A stretch of DNA of 64,000 bases from Fluviispira multicolorata (GCF_009208585.1 NZ_WFLN01000012.1:18459-82458); one strand, 5' to 3'; counted from the stretch's first letter, positions 53,663 through 63,272 are shown. The notes: a model not told the origin generated them from the sequence alone. Made by a program: numbers and translations.

Positions 53663-53745
53663 GAGCCGTATGCCTTAATTGGGCACGTACGGTCTAATGG
53701 GGTTGAACAGCGGCAACGCCGTGCTTCTACCTACTCAAGTAAGAG
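53663..53745 (+). mobile_element. Group II intron 3' remnant (domains V and VI)
   Basis: GAGCCGTATGCC and GGGCACGTACGGTC reproduce the highly conserved domain V helix of bacterial group II introns, including the AGC triad region and the 3' bulge. The segment TAATGGGGTTGAACAGCGGC with its partner GCCGTGCTTCTACC resembles domain VI. No reverse-transcriptase/maturase gene or 5' domains are visible in the 170 bp upstream, so it is a truncated relic. The remaining bases between 53494 and 53778 show no gene. Confidence 0.7.
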
Positions 53746-53778
53746 CTGTTTAAGTATCTAAGTATACTAGGGAAATTC

Positions 53779-55395
53779 TTACTTTTTCAGCTTAGCTGGC
53801 TTTTTTCTTTGTAAAATAGGCGTCATATAAGCTCTAAACTGATCAGGAGTCATTCCTGCTCTTTCTCTTTCAAAAGCTTTCTTTTGCAAAGGCTTTAAAG
53901 ATTCATAAAACTCAGAAACTAAAATAATAAAATCATTATCAGATAAAGTTACTTTAGTTGATGTTAATTTCTTTTTAAGAAGGACCTTTGTTTCTGTTTT
54001 TTCAACTCTATTTGAAATATTATTATCAAATAAAGTTTGCGGAATAATTTTTTTAACTACTTTTTTTAACGGAATATCAATAATTTCAACTTGCGGCTTT
54101 TCAATTTTTGGTACTTTAACAGTCTTTGTAACTTTAGTTATTTTTAATGCTCTTTCAATGCGAGCTTGTTTTAACTGATCAGCAGGTGGCTCTGGAAATA
54201 AAGTAGAATTAATTGCTGATTTTTGAAGAGTTTTTCTTTTTTTTATAAGAGTAACATCTGTTTTAAATGCAATTGTTTGAGGAGCCGTGAACATTAGTTT
54301 TTCACCTAATGCCTGCTCTAAATCCTGAGCTTCTTTAGCCTGCTCAGAAAGGTGCCAACAATAGACAATTGAACCTAATGAATTATTTGTTTCAGAAGAC
54401 TGTTCGCATATTTTTTGTTTTAATTCAGAAAGTTTAACGTTAGGAGCAGCAATACTCCAGCCTAAAATTCCATGGTCATAGAGAGCGGGAACATTTAAAA
54501 GTATTTCTTTATGAAAAGAACAAATATTCTTACTATCGATATGGATAGAATTCCAATTAGATTGCTCATCAATTAAATTTTGTTTAGAAAATTCAAGAAA
54601 AAGATAATTTAATATTTTTTTAACACTTGCTTTTCGCCCCATAGATTGAATAACTACAGGATTAATACTGACAAAGGCCGGTCTTGAATATGAATTATCA
54701 ATCGAAATTTCTTGCGGTGAATAAAAATCTCGAAAAGTTTGTGATAAACTAAGAGTTAACCAAATACCATCAACATCATTTTCAATTTGAGCATGTCGAA
54801 TAAATCCAAGACTTCCAGCTTTTGATAAAGCTAATGACTTTGATTTTTTTGACGCTTTTATTTCAAAAAGTTTTAGAGGTGTAGACCAAATAGTTTCAAG
54901 TTGTTTACAAGCTTCATAAACATCCTTTTGAGTTCCAACTAAATATTTATTAATTTGAAAACGCAGATTACTTTCTTCATTTTGTAATGTAAAAATACGT
55001 GATAAAGCTTCGTGCCATATTGCAAACATAAGCGTAATATTTTTAGCATTTACATTTGCTGGCGCTGCAATAATTCGCCCTGCTCTTTTAGAAACCAAAG
55101 AGTCAAACCAAGCTTCTTTAGCGCCCAGACTTAAAAGTATTCCTTCAACCCACCACATGGGCGCAAGTAATCTTTTTTTAAGCGCATAAATACGAGAGTC
55201 AGAAATAAGACTTGTCGTTTCTTCTTTTACACATAGAGTTTGTTCTTCGCCAAACTGAGATGCCCGCATTTGTTGAGAAGATTTATTGCGTTTCAAATGC
55301 GAGACTCCCGACTCTACTTGAATTGCTTTTCTGAATTCTGGATTGAGGCGAGAGGCATGAACCGCAACATTATGTTTTTGCAGATCAAATGACAT
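53779..55395 (-). CDS. Hypothetical protein with basic linker, last gene of the ribE operon
   Basis: This 538-aa cytosolic protein belongs to no family I recognise. The N-terminal ~370 residues look folded and globular (IYALKKRLLAPMWWVEGILL, ISINPVVIQSMGRKA-like segments). Residues ~385-480 are a Lys/Pro/Val-rich linker. The last ~60 residues form a helical domain (FYESLKPLQKKAFERER). It starts 34 bp after riboflavin synthase and ends the rpiB-glyA-nrdR-ribE transcription unit. The basic linker suggests nucleic-acid or protein scaffolding, which is weak inference. Confidence 0.6.
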   Translation of the reverse strand: MSFDLQKHNVAVHASRLNPEFRKAIQVESGVSHLKRNKSSQQMRASQFGEEQTLCVKEETTSLISDSRIYALKKRLLAPMWWVEGILLSLGAKEAWFDSLVSKRAGRIIAAPANVNAKNITLMFAIWHEALSRIFTLQNEESNLRFQINKYLVGTQKDVYEACKQLETIWSTPLKLFEIKASKKSKSLALSKAGSLGFIRHAQIENDVDGIWLTLSLSQTFRDFYSPQEISIDNSYSRPAFVSINPVVIQSMGRKASVKKILNYLFLEFSKQNLIDEQSNWNSIHIDSKNICSFHKEILLNVPALYDHGILGWSIAAPNVKLSELKQKICEQSSETNNSLGSIVYCWHLSEQAKEAQDLEQALGEKLMFTAPQTIAFKTDVTLIKKRKTLQKSAINSTLFPEPPADQLKQARIERALKITKVTKTVKVPKIEKPQVEIIDIPLKKVVKKIIPQTLFDNNISNRVEKTETKVLLKKKLTSTKVTLSDNDFIILVSEFYESLKPLQKKAFERERAGMTPDQFRAYMTPILQRKKPAKLKK

Positions 55396-55429
55396 AGTTT
55401 ATATTTTATTCCTGAATTGATAAAGCCGT

Positions 55430-56077
55430 TTATTTACGAGCCTGAATATAATTAGGTAACATAGATTTGAGTAAAGAAGCAATAGCCTTGATCGATTGAT
55501 CGAATTCTACCTCAATCCTCATGCCTTTCTTATAGTATTTCAAGATCGTATTATGATAAGTATGAGGTATAATCATAATTTCAGCTATCATTTCACCTAA
55601 ATTATTTTCAGAAAGTTGAACAACTGTTAAGCTGATACCTCCAATGGCAATGCTCCCCTTTTCTATGATAAATCTAGAAAATTTATTTTGTATTTTTAAA
55701 GTTAATTTAAAAAAACCTTTAATAGTTTCGTGAAAATCTAAAATTTCGCATAGAGAATCAATATGCCCTGTGACATGATGTCCCCCTAAAGAATCGCCTA
55801 CTTTTAATGCAGGTTCTAAATTAACAAAACTATCAACATGTAAATTTAAGAAATTTGTAAGTTGAAATGTCTCGGGGCCAACTTCTACTGAAAATATATT
55901 ATATTTTAATTCGGATTTAGAAGAAACAACAGTAAGGCAGCAGCCATTGCAAGCTATACTCGCTCCAAGCTCTAAATGTTTTAAATTTAATTGAGTTGCA
56001 AAGGTTATTTTTAAAGTAGATTCATTACGGCATATTGATAAAATAGTTCCAATATCTTGAATAATTCCTGTAAACAT
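55430..56077 (-). CDS. ribE: Riboflavin synthase (alpha chain)
   Basis: This 215-aa enzyme dismutates two 6,7-dimethyl-8-ribityllumazines to riboflavin. It begins MFTGIIQDIG, the invariant family start, with GGAGAG upstream; an in-frame ATG at 56104 adds nine non-conserved residues and is rejected. Two lumazine-binding repeats are visible (GASIACNGCCLTVV and GSIAIGGISLTVV), as is GGHHVTGHID. No other rib genes are adjacent. Confidence 0.93.
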   Translation of the reverse strand: MFTGIIQDIGTILSICRNESTLKITFATQLNLKHLELGASIACNGCCLTVVSSKSELKYNIFSVEVGPETFQLTNFLNLHVDSFVNLEPALKVGDSLGGHHVTGHIDSLCEILDFHETIKGFFKLTLKIQNKFSRFIIEKGSIAIGGISLTVVQLSENNLGEMIAEIMIIPHTYHNTILKYYKKGMRIEVEFDQSIKAIASLLKSMLPNYIQARK

Positions 56078-56114
56078 AGAGAGACTCTCCAATTTGAGGT
56101 CCATAAAAGCGCTC

Positions 56115-56627
56115 CTATGACTCCATTAACTCACTATCCTTATGAAGATCTAAAGAAAAATCTGTTCTATTTTGTGCCTTTTCAGTTAACTGTTTGAGCT
56201 CCAAAACAAAATCTTCAGGACTTGAAAATGCTCTATACACAGAAGCAAAACGAACATATGCTACAGGATCGAGTCTTAAAAGCGCTTCTAAAACAAGCTC
56301 TCCTATTTTTTGAGATGTGACTTCATGTTCATCTGAAGAGTGACATGCGCACTCAACCCAATCCGAAATAGCATCTAAGCTCTTAGAACTTACTGAACGC
56401 TTTTGGCAAGCAATACTCATACTTTTTAATAGTTTTTCTCTATTAAAAAGCTCACGAGTGCCATCTCGTTTGATAATATAAAGAGGCTGTTCTTCTGAAC
56501 GCTCAAAAGTTGTGAAACGGTATCCACATTTTATACATTCTCTACGCCTACGAACCGTTCTACCATCCCTACTTTCTCTACTTTCAAGCACTTTACTTTC
56601 CGGATTTTGACATTGACGACACTTCAT
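56115..56627 (-). CDS. nrdR: Transcriptional repressor NrdR
   Basis: This 170-aa repressor senses ATP/dATP and silences ribonucleotide reductase operons. It has an N-terminal zinc ribbon (C3, C6, C31, C34; MKCRQCQNPESKVLESR, ECIKCGYRFTTFER) and an ATP-cone (YIIKRDGTRELFNREKL). It sits 16 bp after glyA, a common nucleotide/one-carbon grouping. Confidence 0.95.
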   Translation of the reverse strand: MKCRQCQNPESKVLESRESRDGRTVRRRRECIKCGYRFTTFERSEEQPLYIIKRDGTRELFNREKLLKSMSIACQKRSVSSKSLDAISDWVECACHSSDEHEVTSQKIGELVLEALLRLDPVAYVRFASVYRAFSSPEDFVLELKQLTEKAQNRTDFSLDLHKDSELMES

Positions 56628-56643
56628 ACTTTTTTAAAAATCC

Positions 56644-57930
56644 TCAATTAGGAGCAACGTATCCTGAATTGTGGAGAGCACCATCGTATAAAGGATATTT
56701 TTTACACAATGAAACAATTTTTTCCTTTGCATTTTGCAAAAGAGAATCATCATTTTTGAGCGCCATTGCAATAGCTTCACCCAAAATTTTCATATCTTCA
56801 GCAACAAGCCCACGCGTGGTTATTGCAGGTGTCCCAATACGAACACCACTTGTGACCATTGGCTTACGAGGATCATTAGGCACACTATTTTTATTTACGG
56901 TTAATTCGATTTTAGCTAGTCTCTCTTCAGCATCTTTACCGCTTAATGGAGACTCCTTTAAATCGATTAAAATAAGATGATTATCTGTACCACCAGAAAC
57001 CAAGGAAACACCTTTTTCTAATAATGTTTCAGCCAAAACACGGGCATTAATAACAATTTGTTCCGCATAATTTTTAAAAGAAGGTTGCAACGCTTCTCCA
57101 AACGCTACAGCTTTTGCGCCAATTACATGCATTAATGGACCACCTTGCAGCCCCGGAAAAACAGCTTTATCAATAGCTTTAGCATATTTTTCTTTACACA
57201 GAATAACTCCGCCACGAGGCCCTCTTAGGGTTTTATGCGTAGTTGTTGTAACAAAATCAGCAAAAGGCACAGGGCTTTGATGCTGTCCACCTGCTACTAA
57301 TCCAGCAATATGAGCCATATCAACCATTAAAAGCGCTCCAACTTCGTCTGCAATTTCTCTGAACTTTGCAAAGTCAATAGCACGCGAATAAGCACTTGCT
57401 CCCGCTACTATTATTTTAGGATTACATTCTTTTGCTTTTTTTAAGAGTTCTTCATAATCAATATAACCTTGCTCATTCACACCATAAGATTCTGCTTTAT
57501 AATATAATCCAGAAATATTTACTGGAGATCCATGCGTTAAATGTCCGCCATGTGATAGATTCATTCCCAAAAAAGTTTCGCCTGGTTTTAAAAATGCTAA
57601 AAAAACAGCTTGATTTGCCTGTGCACCACTGTGTGGCTGCACATTAGCATGTTCTGCGCCATAAATTTTTTTAACCCTATCAATTGCAATTTGCTCTACT
57701 TTATCATTAAATTCACAGCCACCATAATAGCGTCTGCCAGGATAACCTTCAGCATATTTATTAGATAAAACACTGCTTAATGCAGACAAAACAGCAGGGC
57801 TTGCAACATTTTCCGAAGCAATTAGTTCTAGACCTTCATTTAATCGAGAGCTTTCCTTTGCAAATAAATCTGCAATTTCTGAATCAGAATGTGCGATATT
57901 TGCCCTATCAAAAGAAAGAAATTTATTCAT
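56644..57930 (-). CDS. glyA: Serine hydroxymethyltransferase
   Basis: This 428-aa PLP enzyme converts serine and tetrahydrofolate to glycine and methylene-tetrahydrofolate. Signatures are the N-terminal [17 protein letters not shown], the PLP-Lys motif [13 protein letters not shown], and [13 protein letters not shown] near the C-terminus. Its ATG overlaps the rpiB stop (ATGA), indicating tight coupling. Confidence 0.97.
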   Translation of the reverse strand: MNKFLSFDRANIAHSDSEIADLFAKESSRLNEGLELIASENVASPAVLSALSSVLSNKYAEGYPGRRYYGGCEFNDKVEQIAIDRVKKIYGAEHANVQPHSGAQANQAVFLAFLKPGETFLGMNLSHGGHLTHGSPVNISGLYYKAESYGVNEQGYIDYEELLKKAKECNPKIIVAGASAYSRAIDFAKFREIADEVGALLMVDMAHIAGLVAGGQHQSPVPFADFVTTTTHKTLRGPRGGVILCKEKYAKAIDKAVFPGLQGGPLMHVIGAKAVAFGEALQPSFKNYAEQIVINARVLAETLLEKGVSLVSGGTDNHLILIDLKESPLSGKDAEERLAKIELTVNKNSVPNDPRKPMVTSGVRIGTPAITTRGLVAEDMKILGEAIAMALKNDDSLLQNAKEKIVSLCKKYPLYDGALHNSGYVAPN

Positions 57931-58382
57931 TGTGCTAGCCTCTTTTCAATTGCTGAAACTTTATTAATTCTGCTTCTATGACGCCCTTCTTCACATTCAG
58001 TTGCAAGCCATATTTTTACAAAATCAATAGCTCTTTGATAATTTACAATGCGAGATCCTAAACACATAATATTTGAATCATTATGAGCTCGGCTCATTCT
58101 TGCCGTAAATTCATCATTTACAACCGCTGCTCTAACTAATGGAAATTTATTAGCTGTAATACACATGCCAATTCCAGTTCCACAAATAAGGATACCCCTA
58201 TCGCAACGACTTGCAGAAACTTCGGAAGCAACTATGTCAGCATAATCAGGATAGTCAACTGATGCAGAAGAATCGGAGGCCACTCCATAATCAAGAACTT
58301 GATGATTTGTGAGAGTTAAGAAATCAATAACATAGCTCTTAAGCTCTTTACCAGCATGATCAGCAGCAATAGCAATTTTCAT
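57927..58382 (-). CDS. rpiB: Ribose-5-phosphate isomerase B
   Basis: This 151-aa enzyme interconverts ribose-5-phosphate and ribulose-5-phosphate. It has [14 protein letters not shown], active-site Cys in [13 protein letters not shown], and [20 protein letters not shown] with the conserved His. It is the first gene of the rpiB-glyA-nrdR-ribE unit, an order common in many bacteria. Confidence 0.94.
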   Translation of the reverse strand: MKIAIAADHAGKELKSYVIDFLTLTNHQVLDYGVASDSSASVDYPDYADIVASEVSASRCDRGILICGTGIGMCITANKFPLVRAAVVNDEFTARMSRAHNDSNIMCLGSRIVNYQRAIDFVKIWLATECEEGRHRSRINKVSAIEKRLAQ

Positions 58383-58437
58383 AAAAAGTCCTCTAATGAA
58401 TCTAAGGTTAATTTAGAAAAATAAGCGAGAAAAAATC

Positions 58438-58467
58438 AAAAAAAAAGGCACCGCTAATGGTGCCTTA
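58438..58467 (-). terminator. Rho-independent terminator of acpP
   Basis: The arms AAGGCACC and GGTGCCTT (8 bp, loop of 6) are followed on the minus strand by a long T-run. It separates acpP from rpiB. Confidence 0.85.
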
Positions 58468-58482
58468 AATGAAGCTTAGCTT

Positions 58483-58734
58483 TTAGAGCTTTGCAGTGAT
58501 GAATTTAACAGCGTCACCAACTGTTTTAAGACGTTCAGATTCGTCATCAGAAATATTTACACCAAACTCTTCTTCAATTTCCATGAGGAGTTCAACTATG
58601 TCAAGCGAATCTGCACCAAGGTCTTCTTGAAAACGAGAAGCTGCAGTTACATTTTTTTCCTCTATGCTCAACTTCTCAGCCACAATTTTTATAAGTTTAG
58701 ATTCGAGTTGTTTTGCATCATGTTGATTGTCCAT
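58483..58734 (-). CDS. acpP: Acyl carrier protein
   Basis: This 83-aa acidic helical protein carries the phosphopantetheine attachment Ser in DLGADSLDIVELLMEIEEEF (S43). It serves fatty-acid synthesis. It stands alone with its own terminator instead of being in a fab cluster. Four or five extra N-terminal residues precede the usual start of the fold. Confidence 0.95.
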   Translation of the reverse strand: MDNQHDAKQLESKLIKIVAEKLSIEEKNVTAASRFQEDLGADSLDIVELLMEIEEEFGVNISDDESERLKTVGDAVKFITAKL

Positions 58735-58953
58735 TGTAGATACCCCAAAAGAATAATTAATAGCTAAAAATACTAAGCAGTTTGTAGTGTTACTAACAAA
58801 TACCTCTGCTTAGGCTTCTTTAACAAAGAGGAATGATAAAAGCAATGCACAAATTAGAGTAACTTTTGAACATGTGGCATTTTCGTCATATACTTCATCA
58901 AGAGATCCATTTTCCAACTTTTGCTTTCATTAAGTTCATTAGGAGATTTATTC

Positions 58954-60117
58954 ATGCGTGTTGTATTGGCATTTGACAAATTCAAAGGAACATTTACTGC
59001 ACGTCAGGTCTGTGAACTTGTAGCAGAAGGGATTCGCCATCGGAACCCTAAAATTGAAATAATTCAAAGACCTATGGCCGATGGAGGAGAGGGCAGTGCA
59101 ATTTTATTGGCAGCAAGTCTAGGCATGGATTCTTTAAGGGTCGAGGTCTGCGACCTGCTCGGAAAACCAGCTGAAGCAAATGTTTTTTGGCAAAATGCAA
59201 GGCGGCTAGCAGTGCTTGAATCTGCAGAGGTTCTAGGAAATGCCCGTGCATTGGCAACCGAAGAAGGTCTTTTTCAAGCAAATACATGGGGATTAGGTAA
59301 ACTCTTGCAAAAAGCATTTCCTCTGCGCCCTCAAGAGATCTGGCTCTGCATTGGAGGAACCTTGACAGTAGATGCTGGGTGGGGAATAGCCAGTGCATTT
59401 GGTTTATCCGCATATGATACACAGGGAAATCATTTAAAACCATGCCTTGAAAATATGGAGAAAGTTGATTCATTTAAAAAAGAAGAGCTTCCTGAATACA
59501 TGAAAAAATGTAAAATCAGTGTTTTATGCGATGTAAATGCACCTGCTTCAGGACCGGGGGTTTCATTAATTTCATTTTTAAAACAAAAAGGTGCTCAAGA
59601 TTCATCTATTCCTCTAATAGAAAAAAGAATACATTTTTTCTGGAATAAATTAAAACATTCATTTCCAAATATTCCTCGCTTAGAAGATCCATTTATGGGA
59701 GCAGGAGGAGGAATTTGCATTGGTTTATCAGTTGTTTTTCCAAATTTAAAAATTGAAATGGGTTCAAAAAAAATTGCAAAAGTAATAGCCCTTGCCCCAA
59801 GTTTTTCTGGGACAGACTTAGTTGTTTGTGGCGAAGGAAGCCTCGATGATCTCACATTATACGGAAAAGCTGTAAGCACAGTTGCACAACTTGCAATTAA
59901 GAGTGAACAAAAAATTATTGGTATTTTTGGAAAAGTCACTGGAAATCGCTCTGAATTAAAGAACAAACTTGGCTTGTCAGAAATTATCACTTTAATGGAA
60001 GAGAATCAAACTGGACAAACAACAAATGAAATTATGAAAAATTCTAAACTAAAATTATTTAATATAGGACAAGATTTAGCAGAAAAAATAAGTAAAAAAA
60101 ATCAGAAAAATCATTAA
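58954..60117 (+). CDS. Glycerate kinase (GarK/GlxK family)
   Basis: This 387-aa enzyme phosphorylates D-glycerate to 2- or 3-phosphoglycerate. Motifs are AFDKFKGTFTARQVCE, RPMADGGEGSA, CIGGTLTVDAGWG and VCGEGSLDDLTLYGKA. The ATG at 58954 with TAGGAG upstream is chosen over an in-frame upstream start at 58921. The last 4 bp overlap the convergent lepB. It may connect to the 2-hydroxyacid (glyoxylate) reductase at 3885, but the two are far apart. Confidence 0.9.
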   Translation: MRVVLAFDKFKGTFTARQVCELVAEGIRHRNPKIEIIQRPMADGGEGSAILLAASLGMDSLRVEVCDLLGKPAEANVFWQNARRLAVLESAEVLGNARALATEEGLFQANTWGLGKLLQKAFPLRPQEIWLCIGGTLTVDAGWGIASAFGLSAYDTQGNHLKPCLENMEKVDSFKKEELPEYMKKCKISVLCDVNAPASGPGVSLISFLKQKGAQDSSIPLIEKRIHFFWNKLKHSFPNIPRLEDPFMGAGGGICIGLSVVFPNLKIEMGSKKIAKVIALAPSFSGTDLVVCGEGSLDDLTLYGKAVSTVAQLAIKSEQKIIGIFGKVTGNRSELKNKLGLSEIITLMEENQTGQTTNEIMKNSKLKLFNIGQDLAEKISKKNQKNH

Positions 60118-60806
60118 TTAGTCAATTTCATAAACCAACGTTCATTCCTAAAATGAGGCCAAGTTCCTTTTTCACCTGTTGAATAAGTTATAAATAAAGC
60201 GCGTCCATAAACGCTGGTTTCATCTATATATCCCCAGAATCTACCGTCATAGGAGTTATCTCGATTATCTCCAATACAAAGAATTTTACCTTCAGGTACA
60301 GTCCAAGATTTCTTTTCATCAACAGTAAGTCCTCCACTCTTCTTTCTCAGAATTTGGTGTGGATATTTACTAAAACCAGACTCCATAAAAATATTATATT
60401 CAGAAGGTTCTTCTATACCCCCAATATCTTCAAGTACATTTCTGTTTAGCTCAAGGCTTTCTTGGGAGACTATGTTATTTATAGTGAGAACACCTTTTGT
60501 AAATGAAACGGTATCACCCGCTATTCCGACAACCCTTTTCATAACAGTTTGACCTCCTTCACGCAGAGGCCCTTGAAAAACAACAATATCTCCTCTTTGA
60601 GGATTACTCCAATTTACTAATCTTTTTTCCATAAATGGAAACATAAAACCATAGGAAAGTTTATTTACTAAAACATGATCGCCAATTTTTAACGTTGGAA
60701 GCATAGAGCTTGAAGGAATAAGATACCAATTTAACAAACTCGATCGAAAAAAAATAATGATGGCAAGTATAATCAAAATTTCTTTTACTTCTTTAAAAAA
60801 TTTCAT
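60114..60806 (-). CDS. lepB: Signal peptidase I
   Basis: This 230-aa membrane protease removes signal peptides. It has a single N-terminal membrane helix (about 8-28), catalytic Ser in SSSMLPTLKIGDHVLV, Lys in MKRVVGIAGDTV, and box E GDNRDNSYDGRFWG. It lies 14 bp after a small conserved coiled-coil gene. The window contains many Sec-exported proteins that would be its substrates. Confidence 0.95.
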   Translation of the reverse strand: MKFFKEVKEILIILAIIIFFRSSLLNWYLIPSSSMLPTLKIGDHVLVNKLSYGFMFPFMEKRLVNWSNPQRGDIVVFQGPLREGGQTVMKRVVGIAGDTVSFTKGVLTINNIVSQESLELNRNVLEDIGGIEEPSEYNIFMESGFSKYPHQILRKKSGGLTVDEKKSWTVPEGKILCIGDNRDNSYDGRFWGYIDETSVYGRALFITYSTGEKGTWPHFRNERWFMKLTN

Positions 60807-60820
60807 TATTCTTTTGCCAT

Positions 60821-61078
60821 CTATTCTTTAGATTTTAACTTATCTGTGTTATTTTTAAGATATTCTCTAATATCTTTTTCTTTGTCTAAAAGGCGTATCC
60901 ATTGCTCCTTATATAAGGTAACAGGAAAACGTCCCAGTCCATAGACCGAAAGTCCACCCTTTTCACCAATTTTAAATGATATTTCCCTATTTTGAACTGT
61001 TTTCTTTTCGCTCTTTAAAATTGCATTTTCAGTGCGCAATCTTTCCAGCTCAGCATGGATATCTTCTTGATTTTGCAT
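60821..61078 (-). CDS. Small conserved coiled-coil protein upstream of lepB
   Basis: This 85-aa protein has an N-terminal coiled coil (EDIHAELERLRTENAILKSE) followed by a conserved module (EKGGLSVYGLGRFPVTLY, EQWIRLLD). I recall similar short proteins of unknown function in cyanobacteria and other phyla. A GAGGGGA ribosome site precedes the ATG. It is probably co-transcribed with lepB. Confidence 0.75.
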   Translation of the reverse strand: MQNQEDIHAELERLRTENAILKSEKKTVQNREISFKIGEKGGLSVYGLGRFPVTLYKEQWIRLLDKEKDIREYLKNNTDKLKSKE

Positions 61079-61165
61079 ACTTATATTCCCCTCAAAAACG
61101 GATTGCCAAAAACCTATTCAACATAGCATTTTTAAATTATAAAAAAAACTCTCTTGACACCCCAC

Positions 61166-61251
61166 CTATAATACAGTTTAACGATGTGCTGGCAGGGGTT
61201 CAGAAAGACCTAACTCTTTTTGTTGCACGGGCGCACACTTTAGGAATGCGC
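61166..61251 (+). promoter_or_regulatory. Long leader of the RNA helicase gene
   Basis: In the 292-bp interval 61079-61370, a TATAAT stands at 61166-61171. A TTGACA lies only 7 bp upstream of it, too close to be its -35. A hairpin (GCGCA/TGCGC, 61231-61251) follows. If this -10 is used the helicase mRNA has a ~195-nt leader, as is common for cold-responsive helicase genes. Confidence 0.35.
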
Positions 61252-61370
61252 ATGTCGCAACCTATTAATTTGATTGACTTTTATATAAGCTCATACAATT
61301 CTTTCTCAATTCTCGCCTGAGTGTACTTAGCTATTAGTAGCTAACCCCTTCTATTTCTTTATTTTTTGGG

Positions 61371-63074
61371 ATGCAAATGACAAATAACAGTATTGTTGCA
61401 ACAGAAGAGTCTTCTATTTTTAACTTATTGCCAGAAGCACTACGCGAAGGTCTTATTTCGCAAGGTATTACAAAGCCAACACCAATTCAACAAGCGACTT
61501 ACAAACCCGTATTAGAGGGAAGAGACGTAATTGCACAAAGCCGCACAGGCTCAGGCAAAACCCTTGCATTTGGTTTACCAGCTTTTGCACGCCTTGCAAA
61601 ACCTCAAGCTTCTAAGCCAAGACTTCTTGTTCTTACACCAACACGTGAACTTGCTCAGCAAGTTTCTGACGTGTTTGAAGCAAATTTCAAACCTCAAGGC
61701 TTCCGCATATTAGCAATAACCGGCGGAAAAAGCTACCGTTTTCAAACATCATCTCTTCAACGTGGCGTAGATGCTGTTGTTGCAACTCCTGGTCGTTTAA
61801 CTGACCTCTTACAACAAGGGGTTATTAGCCTCAACAACATCGAAATTCTTGTTCTCGATGAAATGGATGAAATGCTTGACTTTGGTTTTGCAGAAGACAT
61901 TATTAAAATCAAAGAAGCTATAGGTAAAAAAGCACAGACTCTTTTATTTTCAGCTACTTTCCCACCAAAAGTAACAAACATTGCCCGCCAAATGGTTGCA
62001 AATCCTTTTGAAGTTAAAGTTGCAAGCACAGACACAAGCACAGGGCAAATTGAACACGGTTTTGTTGAAGTTAAAATGGGACGCAATCTTGATGCACTCC
62101 TTGGCTTATTACTTTATCATGATCCTGAACATGCAATTATATTCTGTAAAACACGTGATGAAACGCGTAACATTCACAATTCGCTTCTCGAAAGAGGATT
62201 TGCTGCAGGTGTGTTAAACGGTGAAATGACTCAAAATGACCGCAGTCAAACCATGGAACGTTTTAAAAATCGCCAACTTCGTATTCTTGTTGCAACTGAC
62301 GTTGCAGCACGCGGTATCGATATCAGCGGTCTTTCACACGTTATTAACTTCACAGTGCCTACAAATGTTGAAACATACACACACCGTGCGGGTCGTACAG
62401 GCCGCGCAGGAGCTACTGGAAAAGCTTGGACAATCATCACTCACGTTGAACGTCGTGAATTCCAATTTGTTTGTAGCAAAGTTAAAATCAATCCAACTCG
62501 TATTGATCTTCCAAACGCTAAAAAAATTGCAACTCAATTTTTAAACAATATGCTATTTAGAATCAATGCAAGCAGCGTTGAAGCACAAGAATATATAGAT
62601 CACTCTGTTGAACAGCTTGTAGCAAATCTTGACTCTGACAAACTTAAAGAAGTGCTTGCAAATGTTTTAAAATCTGAAGCTTCACGTCAGCTTGGTAAAA
62701 GCTTACATGTAGAAGATATCTCCCCAGCATTCAAAACAGAATTTGGAGCGAATGCTGATATGTCTAAATTCGGTTCTGATCGTGGCGGACGCCCTTCACG
62801 TGGCGGCTTTGGCGGAGGTCGCGGAGGATTCGGCGGCGGACGCAGTGGTGGCAGTGACCGTGGTGGCTTTGGCGGAGGTCGCGGAGGATTCGGCGGCGGA
62901 CGCAGTGGTGGCGGTGACCGTGGTGCTGACCGTGGTGCTGACCGTGGTGGCGAAAAAAGAGGTGGATACTCAACCTCAAGCAATCGCTCTGAACGCAGTG
63001 GATTTGGTGGAAGAGGTGGATCTCCCAAAAAACCAACGGATAGCACTGGAAAAAGAAGCTATCCAATTGCTTAA
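61371..63074 (+). CDS. DEAD-box-type ATP-dependent RNA helicase with RGG-rich tail
   Basis: This 567-aa helicase has Q motif KPTPIQQ, Walker A SRTGSGKT, PTRELAQQ, TPGRL, SAT, DVAARGIDI and HRAGRTGR. Motif II reads D163-E-M-D166 instead of DEAD. After the core, a ~100-aa helical segment and a low-complexity Gly/Arg tail (from about 462) provide RNA binding, as in DeaD/CsdA or RhlE-like proteins assisting ribosome assembly and mRNA decay. The GC-rich tail contains a 60-bp tandem duplication. Confidence 0.93.
   Translation: MQMTNNSIVATEESSIFNLLPEALREGLISQGITKPTPIQQATYKPVLEGRDVIAQSRTGSGKTLAFGLPAFARLAKPQASKPRLLVLTPTRELAQQVSDVFEANFKPQGFRILAITGGKSYRFQTSSLQRGVDAVVATPGRLTDLLQQGVISLNNIEILVLDEMDEMLDFGFAEDIIKIKEAIGKKAQTLLFSATFPPKVTNIARQMVANPFEVKVASTDTSTGQIEHGFVEVKMGRNLDALLGLLLYHDPEHAIIFCKTRDETRNIHNSLLERGFAAGVLNGEMTQNDRSQTMERFKNRQLRILVATDVAARGIDISGLSHVINFTVPTNVETYTHRAGRTGRAGATGKAWTIITHVERREFQFVCSKVKINPTRIDLPNAKKIATQFLNNMLFRINASSVEAQEYIDHSVEQLVANLDSDKLKEVLANVLKSEASRQLGKSLHVEDISPAFKTEFGANADMSKFGSDRGGRPSRGGFGGGRGGFGGGRSGGSDRGGFGGGRGGFGGGRSGGGDRGADRGADRGGEKRGGYSTSSNRSERSGFGGRGGSPKKPTDSTGKRSYPIA
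62801..62920 (+). repeat. 60-bp tandem duplication in the RGG tail
   Basis: Two adjacent 60-bp units encode near-identical 20-residue GGFGGGRGGFGGGRSGG segments. They differ at only a few positions. Confidence 0.9.
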
Positions 63075-63092
63075 TAAATAAGTTCATTTATG

Positions 63093-63136
63093 AAACTCTC
63101 GATCATTCAATTAGAATAATCGAGAGTTTTTTTTAA
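63093..63136 (+). terminator. Rho-independent terminator of the helicase gene
   Basis: The arms AAACTCTCGAT and ATCGAGAGTTT are followed by eight or more T residues, 18 bp past the stop. Confidence 0.85.
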
Positions 63137-63251
63137 TTAATGTTACTCCTCAATTGGAATAAACAATTTAACATGTTCATTTAGGTTTAAAGAATGAAAG
63201 AAATTTTTAAACTTCCAATTAATTTTTTACTTTTTCTAATTCCGTGAACTT

Positions 63252-63272
63252 CTCGCCCCTAAAGGGAGCGAG
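63252..63272 (-). promoter_or_regulatory. Hairpin at the 3' end of tnpB, probable element end
   Basis: The arms CTCGCCCCT and AGGGAGCGAG overlap the tnpB stop, followed on the minus strand by AAGTTCACGG. Such imperfect hairpins mark the right end of IS200/IS605 elements and the 3' part of their guide (omega) RNA. Confidence 0.5.

Noticed and set aside
61153..61171. TTGACA followed by TATAAT upstream of the RNA helicase as a classical promoter
   Set aside because: The spacer is only 7 bp, incompatible with a sigma70 -35/-10 pair. Only the TATAAT was kept as a possible -10.
62687..63087. Long antisense frames across the helicase RGG tail
   Set aside because: They are shadows of the GC-rich Gly/Arg repeat with proline/histidine-rich composition. 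They have no ribosome sites.
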